From the NCBI GenBank assembly GCA_028287205.1, contig JAQBQC010000314.1:1-6010 (forward strand): a DNA stretch of 6,010 nt, in the 5' to 3' direction. Source of the stretch: Gemmatimonadota bacterium. Lineage in GTDB: Bacteria > Gemmatimonadota > Gemmatimonadetes > Gemmatimonadales > Gemmatimonadaceae. Of the stretch, positions 1 to 5,546 are shown piece by piece. Under the pieces are notes generated by a model. The model had not been told where the DNA came from and did no database searches. It saw only the letters and a program-made list of their open reading frames with translations. A program made the translations under genes and the position numbers. Every line of letters starts with the position of its first letter. The stretch's first letter is position 1.

Positions 1-2
1 CC

Positions 3-650
3 ATCGCGGCGTCGACGGTGCTCGTGGACCTTCAGCCGGTGCTCGTGGCCGGCGCCTCCGCGATCTGGCTTCGGGAAGCGCCGTCACGCCGACAGTGGAT
101 CGGGATCGCGCTCGCCGTGATCGGCGCCGCGGTGCTGGGCTCTGCGGATTGGGGTGGCGCGCCCGGCTCGCACGCGAGCAACGCCTTCCTCGGCGACATG
201 CTCGCGCTGGGCGGCGGAGTCGCGGCGGCGCTCTATTACCTTACTGGGCGGCGAGTGCGGCAGCAGCTCGATCTCTGGCCCTACGTGGCGATCGTCTACG
301 GCGTGTGCTTTCTCACGCTGCTCTCAATCTCCGTCGCTTCGCACTTGCCTTTGCTGCATCAGCCGCCCCGCGAGCTCGCGATCTTTGCGGCACTCGCGGT
401 CGGTCCGATGCTGCTCGGGCATACGGGAATGAATTGGGCGCTCAAGTTCGCGCCGGCGTTCGTCGTGAATCTCGCGGTGCTCGGTGAGCCGGTGGGCGCG
501 ACTGCGCTCGCCGCGATCCTTCCCGGAATTCGCGAGCTGCCGTCGGGACGCACGCTCGTGGGTGGAGCGATCGTGCTGCTTGGAATACTGGTCGCGGTTA
601 CGAGAACCGCGGCGACCTCGGGAGGAGCGGCTGTCAGCGAATCACTTTGA
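3..650 (+). CDS. EamA/DMT-superfamily inner-membrane transporter, C-terminal part (5' end outside window)
   Basis: This is the 3' portion of a drug/metabolite transporter of the EamA (RhaT-like) family, an inner-membrane permease whose members usually have ten helices in two EamA repeats and often export amino acids or other metabolites. The reading frame is open to the left edge, so the GTG at 18 is probably internal: residues before it (AAST) continue the conserved stretch leading into VLVDLQPVLVAG. The 215 visible residues hold the end of repeat one, where a Pro-containing helix is followed by LREAPSRRQWIG and a Gly-rich helix. All of repeat two follows, from NAFLGDMLALGG to GGAIVLLGILVAV, with the typical LGEPVGA signature near the penultimate helix. 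About seven hydrophobic segments are visible. The stop codon lies 20 nt inside the downstream asparaginase gene, which suggests cotranscription. The substrate cannot be read from sequence; export of an amino acid is an inference from the neighbour. Confidence 0.88.
   Translation: MAASTVLVDLQPVLVAGASAIWLREAPSRRQWIGIALAVIGAAVLGSADWGGAPGSHASNAFLGDMLALGGGVAAALYYLTGRRVRQQLDLWPYVAIVYGVCFLTLLSISVASHLPLLHQPPRELAIFAALAVGPMLLGHTGMNWALKFAPAFVVNLAVLGEPVGATALAAILPGIRELPSGRTLVGGAIVLLGILVAVTRTAATSGGAAVSESL
620..627 (+). promoter_or_regulatory. Ribosome binding site GGGAGGAG for the asparaginase gene
   Basis: GGGAGGAG contains a perfect GGAGG core at 621-625, five nt before the CTG at 631. It is the clearest Shine-Dalgarno sequence in the window and lies inside the transporter's last codons. 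It is the main reason for choosing CTG 631 as the asparaginase start, since no ATG, GTG or TTG in the right frame lies at a suitable distance. Confidence 0.55.
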
Positions 651-1626
651 CCTCGATGTAGTCGCCACACGCGGAGACACGATCGAGTCGCGACACCGCG
701 TGCACGCAGTAGTCCGCGGCGCCGACGGAGAGATGCTCGGCAGCGCAGGCGATTCCTCGTTCCTCACCGTCTGGCGATCGTGCGCGAAGCCGTTTCAGCT
801 TTTCTCGTTCGTCGAGTCCGGCGGATTCGACGAGTACGGGTGGGGAAGCGAAGAGCTTGCGATCGCCTGCGCCTCGCACGGCGGCGAGCCGGAGCACGTG
901 GAGCTCGCGGCGCGAATGCTGGAGTCGATCGGGCTCGAGGAGGGCGATCTCGCGTGCGGTGCGCACGAGCCGATGACGCGGCGCGGCGTCCGGCTCATGC
1001 ATCAGGCGGGATTGGCTCCCACCCGGCTACACAACAACTGTTCGGGCAAGCATGCTGCAATGCTCGCGTTCGCGCGCGTGCAATCGTGGTCGACGCTCGG
1101 CTACGAGCGGCTCGGCCACGAGGTGCAGGACCGCGCGCTGGCCCAGATCGCGAAGTGGAGCGGCAGTCCGCGCGACGACATGCAGCTCATGGTCGACGGC
1201 TGCGGCGTCGTGGCCGTGGGATTGCCGCTCGATGCGCTCGGGCTCGCGTTCGCACGACTCGGCGCTGCCGCGGATCGCGGGGATGAGGTGCCCGCCAGAA
1301 TCCTGGCGGCGATCGCCGCGCATCCGTTTCTTTTCGGTGGAACGGACCGATTCGACACGGTATTAGTGGAAGAAACTGGCGGGCGGCTCATCAGCAAGGT
1401 CGGCGCGGAGGGGGTGCATGCGGTTAGCATACCTGCTGAACGGATCGCGGTCGCGATCAAGGTGGAGGACGGAGCGACGCGCGCACAGCACCCCGCGCTG
1501 CTGAAACTCCTGCAACTTCTCCGCGTCCTTCCAGACGAGCTCCCGCCGCGACTTGCAGTCTTCGCCCATACGCCGATCATGAACACGCGCAACGAGCTGG
1601 TGGGCGAAGTCCGCGTGGCAAGTTGA
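631..1626 (+). CDS. L-asparaginase II (AnsA / Rhizobium etli ReAV type), probable CTG start
   Basis: This is a predicted cytoplasmic L-asparaginase of the Asparaginase_II family (PF06089), hydrolysing asparagine to aspartate and ammonia. It is unrelated to E. coli AnsA/AnsB. Counting from CTG 631 (331 aa, normal family length), the signatures are TRGDTIESRHR at 13-23, RSCAKPFQ at 49-56, ACASHGGEPEH at 79-89, NNCSGKHA at 135-142, DGCG at 189-192 and SKVGAEG at 255-261. As I recall the ReAV structure, catalysis uses two Ser-Lys pairs and a metal site of Cys-Lys-Cys. The likely equivalents here are Ser50-Lys53, Ser82-Lys256 and Cys137/Lys140/Cys191, so the enzyme looks intact. The start is uncertain. 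Homology begins by about residue 10 (position 658), the first in-frame GTG after 631 is at 700 (too late), and upstream GTG or TTG codons (484, 562, 580) lie deep in the transporter gene without conserved residues. The 20-nt overlap suggests translational coupling. Confidence 0.9.
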   Translation: MSANHFDLDVVATRGDTIESRHRVHAVVRGADGEMLGSAGDSSFLTVWRSCAKPFQLFSFVESGGFDEYGWGSEELAIACASHGGEPEHVELAARMLESIGLEEGDLACGAHEPMTRRGVRLMHQAGLAPTRLHNNCSGKHAAMLAFARVQSWSTLGYERLGHEVQDRALAQIAKWSGSPRDDMQLMVDGCGVVAVGLPLDALGLAFARLGAAADRGDEVPARILAAIAAHPFLFGGTDRFDTVLVEETGGRLISKVGAEGVHAVSIPAERIAVAIKVEDGATRAQHPALLKLLQLLRVLPDELPPRLAVFAHTPIMNTRNELVGEVRVAS

Positions 1627-1662
1627 CGTGCTCCAATCTTTGATTCACTCCGCGACATCCCG

Positions 1663-2301
1663 ATGACGTCAGTCTCCGAAACGGAATCAGCTTACAGCAC
1701 GCTCGACGCACCGACCGCGCAGCTCGTGGATCTCGCCGCGGTGCTCGCGGCGGGAACCGAGAGCGAAATGCGCGCGGCGCTCGAGCGCGCCGCCAAGTCC
1801 GCAATCGATCCACACTGGGTAGAGGAGCTGGTGCTGCAAACGTATCTGTTCGCCGGCTTCCCACGTACGCTCAACGGCATGCGCCTCTGGAGACGTGCGT
1901 CCAACCGCGTGGCGGAGACGTCGGACTTCGAGGAGTGGCTTGGCGCACTGTGGACGTCGCGCGGCGAGAAAACGTGCGAGCAGGTATACGGCAATCTCTA
2001 CAAACGCCTGCGAGCGAACATTCGGAGCCTGCACCCCGCGCTCGATACCTGGATGATCGATCTCTACGGCAGAGTGCTGGGGCGGCCCGGGCTCGATCTC
2101 AAGCGACGGGAGCTGTGCATCGTGGCGGCTTGTGCGGCGCTGGAGCAGGATCGGCAGCTGCATTCGCATCTGCACGGCGCGATCAATGCGGGCGCCAGCC
2201 CCGGTGAAGTGGACGACACGCTGCGCATCGTGGCGCCGCGGATCGGCCCGGAATCCAGCCATCGCTATACACTGTTGTGGGCACGGGTGCGCCGCGCATG
2301 A
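1663..2301 (+). CDS. Carboxymuconolactone decarboxylase (CMD/AhpD-fold) family protein
   Basis: This 212-residue protein resembles the CMD family (PF02627, COG0599), small all-helical proteins that include 4-carboxymuconolactone decarboxylase and the AhpD peroxidase partner. Residues 50-73 (HWVEELVLQTYLFAGFPRTL onward) look like the C-terminal helices of one CMD unit. Residues about 88-195 look like a nearly complete second unit: RGEKTCEQVYG, then LGRPGLDLKRRELCIVAACA, then QLHSHLHGAINAGASPGEVDDTL with the family's conserved His. There is no AhpD-type CxxC pair, so thiol peroxidase activity is unlikely. No aromatic-catabolism genes are nearby, so protocatechuate-pathway decarboxylation is also unsupported. 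The ATG at 1663 follows the asparaginase by 36 nt and has no obvious Shine-Dalgarno sequence. The stop overlaps the obgE start as ATGA, so the two are probably translated together. The fold assignment is fairly firm; the function is unknown. Confidence 0.8.
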   Translation: MTSVSETESAYSTLDAPTAQLVDLAAVLAAGTESEMRAALERAAKSAIDPHWVEELVLQTYLFAGFPRTLNGMRLWRRASNRVAETSDFEEWLGALWTSRGEKTCEQVYGNLYKRLRANIRSLHPALDTWMIDLYGRVLGRPGLDLKRRELCIVAACAALEQDRQLHSHLHGAINAGASPGEVDDTLRIVAPRIGPESSHRYTLLWARVRRA

Positions 2302-3323
2302 CCTCCTTCATCGATCGTGTGCAGATCAAGGTGAGCGGCGGCGACGGCGGCTCCGGTATCTCGTCGTTCCGTCGCGAGAAGTTCATTCCCCTCGGCGGCC
2401 CCGACGGCGGCGACGGTGGTCGTGGCGGCGACGTCTACGTGCGCGGGGACTTCAATCTCGCCACGCTGCTCGACTATACGTATCGCGACAAGTGGGCAGC
2501 GGAGCGCGGCGATCACGGGTCGGGAAACAACAAGACGGGCCGTTCGGGAGAGGACATCGTTCTTCCGGTACCGCCAGGAACGATCGTGCGCGATGTCGAA
2601 ACGGGGGAGGTTCTGGGCGAGGTGCTCGCGGACGGCGACCAGATTCTGGTCGCGAAGGGCGGGCGCGGCGGAAAGGGGAACGCATTCTTCGCGACGCCAA
2701 CGCATCAATCGCCACGCGAGTGGCAGCCGGGCGAGGAAGGCATTGCGCGCACGGTGGAGCTCGAGCTCAAGCTCATCGCGGACGTCGGGCTCGTCGGGCA
2801 GCCGAACGCCGGAAAGTCCACGCTGCTGTCGGTGATCTCCGCCGCGCATCCAAAGATCGCCGACTATCCGTTCACCACCTTGTCGCCGAATCTCGGCGTC
2901 GTGCCGCTCAGTGATCATCGCTCCTTCGTGGTTGCCGACATCCCCGGCATCATCGAGGGCGCGCACGAAGGGAAGGGACTCGGGCTCCAGTTCTTGCGGC
3001 ACATCGAGCGCACGCGCATTCTCGCGTTCCTGATTCCGGTGGACTCGATGGATTGGCAGGTGGAGTACGATGGGCTGCGCTCGGAGATCAGCAGCTATTC
3101 CGCCGAGCTCGCGAGCACGCCGCATTGCGTGGTCTTCACGAAGATGGATCTGCTCGGCGAGCTCGAGCCTCCGCCCATCGATGCGCCCGAGGCGTTCGGC
3201 GTGTACGCACTCAGCGCGGCGGGTCGCCTGGGGCTCGACGAGGTACTCGGCGCCTTCTGGAGCAAGCTGCTCGATCTTCGGAAGGCGGCGCAGGTGCAGG
3301 CGGCCAACGCCGTTCTCCCCTAG
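2298..3323 (+). CDS. obgE: GTPase ObgE/CgtA, ribosome-associated
   Basis: Obg is an essential GTPase that binds the 50S subunit and links ribosome assembly with the stringent response and cell cycle. The 341-residue product has the glycine-rich Obg fold at about 2-158 (SGGDGGSGISSFRREKFIPL, then GGPDGGDGGRGG, later AKGGRGGKGNAFF). The G domain follows: G1 GQPNAGKS at 167-174, switch I PFTTL at 191-195, G3 DIPG at 214-217 then IIEGAHEGKGLG, G4 TKMD at 281-284 and G5 SAA at 306-308. G4 has Thr where most Obg proteins have Asn. The protein ends soon after the G domain, so it lacks an OCT-type domain and belongs to the short Obg forms. ATG 2298 was chosen over GTG 2277 because MTSFIDRVQIKV matches the usual Obg N-terminus and forms an ATGA overlap with the CMD gene. 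The stop is CCC-TAG, immediately followed by a GC hairpin and dprA in the +1 frame. Confidence 0.97.
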   Translation: MTSFIDRVQIKVSGGDGGSGISSFRREKFIPLGGPDGGDGGRGGDVYVRGDFNLATLLDYTYRDKWAAERGDHGSGNNKTGRSGEDIVLPVPPGTIVRDVETGEVLGEVLADGDQILVAKGGRGGKGNAFFATPTHQSPREWQPGEEGIARTVELELKLIADVGLVGQPNAGKSTLLSVISAAHPKIADYPFTTLSPNLGVVPLSDHRSFVVADIPGIIEGAHEGKGLGLQFLRHIERTRILAFLIPVDSMDWQVEYDGLRSEISSYSAELASTPHCVVFTKMDLLGELEPPPIDAPEAFGVYALSAAGRLGLDEVLGAFWSKLLDLRKAAQVQAANAVLP

Positions 3324-3350
3324 CGAGCGCTCGCGGCACGCCGCGCTCGC
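3323..3350 (+). other. GC-rich stem-loop at the obgE stop / dprA 5' end
   Basis: GCGAGCG at 3323-3329 can pair perfectly with CGCTCGC at 3344-3350. Inside it, CGG at 3334-3336 pairs with CCG at 3341-3343 around the loop CACG (3337-3340), leaving one four-nt bulge (3330-3333). The structure starts on the last base of the obgE TAG and ends one base before the CTG at 3352. An alternative fold is the 12-bp palindrome GCGAGCGCTCGC (3323-3334). No T-run follows, so it is not a standard intrinsic terminator. It could influence translation of dprA, but in DNA this GC-rich it may also be chance. Confidence 0.4.
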
Positions 3351-3351
3351 G

Positions 3352-4401
3352 CTGTCGCTCCTTCCGGGAGTCGGCGCGGTGCGCTTCAGAGATCTGATTG
3401 CAACGTTTGGCTCCCCGCTGCAGGCGTGGGATGCCACGCCCCTATCGGCCGAGCGTGCGGCAGCGGCTGAGAGCGCGTCGAGCGCGCTGGAGCGCGCAGA
3501 TCGCGCGGGCGCACGTCTCATCGCGAGCGGCGACCACGAGTATCCGGATCGCCTTCACGAGCTTCCCGATCCGCCGCCAATTCTCTTCGCGATCGGCGCG
3601 CTCGAGCGACTGCAGGCACCGTGCGTGGCGATCGTGGGCACGCGACGCGCGACGAGCTATGGCGAGCGCGTGACCCTCGAGATCGCGGCAGCACTCGCTC
3701 GCGCCGGCGTGACGGTCATCAGCGGGATGGCTCGCGGGATCGACGGCGCGGCACATCGCGCAGCGCTCGCCGCAGGCGGAGGCACGGTGGCGGTGCTCGG
3801 CACCGGCGTCGATATCGCATATCCGGCGGCGCACCGCGCCCTGCACGCGCAGATAGCGGACCATGGACTGCTTCTCTCCGAGGAGCTCCCCGGCGATCGC
3901 GCGAGCGGTGGATCGTTCCCGAAGCGCAATCGCATCATCGCGGCCCTCGCGAGCGTCACGATCGTCATCGAGGCACCGCACCGCAGTGGTGCGCTCATCA
4001 CCGCGGTTCACGCGCTCGATCTCGGGCGCGACGTCGCAGCCGTTCCCGGACCAATCGACGTGCCGCAGAGCGCGGGATCGAACGCCTTGCTGCGCGATGG
4101 TGCCATCATGATCGCGGAAGTTGCCGACGCGCTCGCGCTGGTGGGCGCGTCGTTGTCGGACGACGGCACGAGCACCTCCATCGAGGCGCCCGCGCCGAGC
4201 GACGTCACACAGCGCGCGGTGTGGGAGGCGCTCGACTCGCCCGCGCCCGACCTGGACACCCTTGCCGCTCGCGCGTCGCTGCCTGCGCGGCGGTGCCTGG
4301 CCGCGGTATCGGCACTGGAGCTGAGTGGCGCGATCGAGTGCGCGCTCACGGGAGAGATTCGGCGCCTCGGCATGGCCGTTCTCCGCGTGAACGCACCCTG
4401 A
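3352..4401 (+). CDS. dprA: DNA-protecting protein DprA/Smf (start codon unresolved)
   Basis: DprA binds incoming single-stranded DNA and loads RecA during natural transformation. Counting from CTG 3352 (349 aa), a helix-hairpin-helix segment LLPGVGAVRFRDLIATFGSP lies at 3-22. The Rossmann-like DprA domain (PF02481) follows, with YPDRLHELPDPPPILF at 64-79, IVGTRRATSYG at 94-104, SGMARGIDGAAH at 124-135, FPKRNRIIAAL at 189-199 and SGALIT at 212-217. A C-terminal DprA winged-helix (residues about 283-330, VWEALDSPAPDLDTLAARA onward) completes the protein. The start is a real problem. Family resemblance reaches at least HAALALSLLPGVG (3337 on), yet the only in-frame ATG, GTG or TTG codons nearby are ATG 3181, deep in obgE, and GTG 3379. 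GTG 3379 has GGAG at 3367-3370 but would remove the LLPGVG hairpin. CTG 3352 is given as the shortest start keeping that motif; it has no Shine-Dalgarno sequence. The identity is firm, the N-terminus is not. Confidence 0.92.
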   Translation: MSLLPGVGAVRFRDLIATFGSPLQAWDATPLSAERAAAAESASSALERADRAGARLIASGDHEYPDRLHELPDPPPILFAIGALERLQAPCVAIVGTRRATSYGERVTLEIAAALARAGVTVISGMARGIDGAAHRAALAAGGGTVAVLGTGVDIAYPAAHRALHAQIADHGLLLSEELPGDRASGGSFPKRNRIIAALASVTIVIEAPHRSGALITAVHALDLGRDVAAVPGPIDVPQSAGSNALLRDGAIMIAEVADALALVGASLSDDGTSTSIEAPAPSDVTQRAVWEALDSPAPDLDTLAARASLPARRCLAAVSALELSGAIECALTGEIRRLGMAVLRVNAP

Positions 4402-4417
4402 GGCGTTATCTTTCCTC

Positions 4418-5533
4418 GTGCCCCCACGCCACCTGTACGTGCACGTTCCGTTCTGCGCGCGCCGCTGCTCCTACTGCGACTTCTCGATCGCGGTGCGACG
4501 CGATGTGCCGGTCGCCGACTACATCGACGGCATTCGTCGCGAGCTCGCGCTTCGCGGCCGCGCGAGCGATCGCATGGAGCTCGACACACTGTACCTGGGC
4601 GGCGGCACGCCCTCGCGGTTGGGCGGCGGCGGCGTTGCCGATCTCCTGACCGCCATTCGTGAGCACGCCCAGTGGAGCGACGCTGCAGAGGTGACGCTCG
4701 AGGCAAATCCGGACGACGTCACGGCCGAGAGCGCCCGTCTCTGGCGCGGTGCCGGGATCAACCGGGTTTCGCTCGGTGCGCAGTCTTTCTCGCCGTCCGC
4801 GCTCCAGTGGATGCGCCGCACGCACGACGCGGAGCAGATCGGCGCCGCCGTTGCGCATCTGCGCGAGGCGGGAATTGCACAGCTCTCGCTGGACCTCATC
4901 TTCGCGCTCCCCGAGGAGGTGCAGCGCGACTGGAGTGACGACCTCGAGCGCGCGCTTGCGCTGCTCCCGAACCATATCTCGCTGTACGGTCTCACCGTCG
5001 AGCCGCACACGCCGCTGGGCCATTGGCGCGATCGAGGCGAGCTCACCGAAAGTCCCGACACCCGCTACGAGCATGACTTTCTACTCGCGCACTCGACCCT
5101 TGGCGCGGCGGGCTTCGAGCACTACGAGGTGTCGAACTATGCGCTGCCCGGCGCCCGCGCGCGCCACAATTCGAGCTACTGGCGGCACGTGCCGTACGCG
5201 GCGATTGGCCCCGCCGCGCACCGATTCGATGGCGCACGGCGGAGCTGGAACGTCGCTCCGTATGCCGAGTGGTTGCGCCGGGTTCGAGCCGGTGTCGACC
5301 CCACCGAGGGTGAGGAGCAGCTCACGACGGCGGACGTCGAGTCTGAGCGCACCTACATCGCGTTGCGCACCACGGATGGTCTCGTCCTGACGGATGAAAT
5401 TCGGGCGAGCACAGCTCGTTGGCGCGAAGCGGGGTGGGCGCGAATCGTGAAGGATCGGCTTCAGCTCACGGCGCTTGGCTGGCTGCGCCTCGATGCCCTC
5501 GCCGTAGACTTGACCCACGCTGGAAGTCGTTAG
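4418..5533 (+). CDS. hemW: Radical SAM heme chaperone HemW
   Basis: HemW is a radical-SAM-family protein related to HemN that binds heme and delivers it to membrane hemoproteins; it lacks coproporphyrinogen dehydrogenase activity. The 371-residue product has the [4Fe-4S] motif CARRCSYC at 13-20 (Cys13, Cys17, Cys20) followed by DF. That is the HemW pattern, without the additional Cys of HemN. Radical-SAM core motifs are LGGGTPS at 60-66, EANPDDVT at 95-102 and RVSLGAQSF at 116-124. The HemW signature HNSSYW is at 250-255, followed by AIGPAAHRFDG and RRSWN. A HemN_C-like winged-helix tail ends the protein. GTG 4418 was chosen because LYVHVPFC follows directly; GTG 4439 would leave almost nothing before the first Cys. 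The gene begins 16 nt after dprA and has no good Shine-Dalgarno sequence; GAGG at 4400-4403 is too distant. Its 3' end carries the hrcA promoter. Confidence 0.95.
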   Translation: MPPRHLYVHVPFCARRCSYCDFSIAVRRDVPVADYIDGIRRELALRGRASDRMELDTLYLGGGTPSRLGGGGVADLLTAIREHAQWSDAAEVTLEANPDDVTAESARLWRGAGINRVSLGAQSFSPSALQWMRRTHDAEQIGAAVAHLREAGIAQLSLDLIFALPEEVQRDWSDDLERALALLPNHISLYGLTVEPHTPLGHWRDRGELTESPDTRYEHDFLLAHSTLGAAGFEHYEVSNYALPGARARHNSSYWRHVPYAAIGPAAHRFDGARRSWNVAPYAEWLRRVRAGVDPTEGEEQLTTADVESERTYIALRTTDGLVLTDEIRASTARWREAGWARIVKDRLQLTALGWLRLDALAVDLTHAGSR

Positions 5534-5539
5534 TATATT
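5510..5539 (+). promoter_or_regulatory. Predicted sigma70-type promoter for hrcA (leaderless)
   Basis: A -35 box TTGACC (5510-5515, five of six to TTGACA) and a -10 box TATATT (5534-5539, five of six to TATAAT) are separated by 18 nt. The -35 lies in the last hemW codons and the -10 just past its stop. Transcription would be expected to begin about seven nt after the -10, at 5546-5547, which is the hrcA ATG itself. The region is noticeably AT-richer than its surroundings. No Shine-Dalgarno sequence lies between the -10 and the ATG, which agrees with a leaderless mRNA. No CIRCE operator (TTAGCACTC, nine-nt spacer, GAGTGCTAA) overlaps it. Confidence 0.65.
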
Positions 5540-5546
5540 TACACTT

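Noticed and set aside
484..630. Longer asparaginase starting at GTG 484 (or GTG 562, TTG 580)
   Set aside because: The extra residues are the out-of-frame shadow of the transporter's last helices, are Arg-rich, resemble nothing in the family, and would demand an overlap of 70-170 nt.
1623..1662. TTGACG across the asparaginase stop as a -35 box for the CMD gene
   Set aside because: At 16-18 nt spacing there is no -10-like hexamer (the sequence there is CACTCC), so no promoter can be supported.
1777..1788. 12-bp palindrome GCGCTCGAGCGC inside the CMD gene
   Set aside because: It encodes part of an Ala-Leu-Glu-Arg helix with common GC-rich codons; similar GAGCGCGC runs recur elsewhere in coding DNA, so it is most likely composition.
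2277..2297. Upstream GTG 2277 as the obgE start
   Set aside because: It adds MGTGAPR before the normal Obg N-terminus; ATG 2298 gives the usual start and the typical ATGA coupling.
3070..3351. Longer DprA starting at ATG 3070 or ATG 3181
   Set aside because: The extension is an Arg/Ser-rich shadow of the conserved obgE G-domain 3' half with no DprA-like residues, and neither ATG has a ribosome binding site.
2265..3521. Long antisense open frame over obgE (418 codons, minus strand)
   Set aside because: GC-rich codon bias on the + strand keeps the opposite frame open; the product is Arg/Ala-rich without recognisable domains and lies wholly against two well-identified genes.
5087..5096. GCACTC in hemW as a half-site of CIRCE
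   Set aside because: It is a single half-site within coding sequence, more than 400 nt from hrcA, with no GAGTGC partner at nine nt.
4418..5533. Calling this gene hemN (oxygen-independent coproporphyrinogen III dehydrogenase)
   Set aside because: The Cys motif is CX3CX2C followed by DF without the additional Cys of HemN, and the HNxxYW signature of HemW is present.
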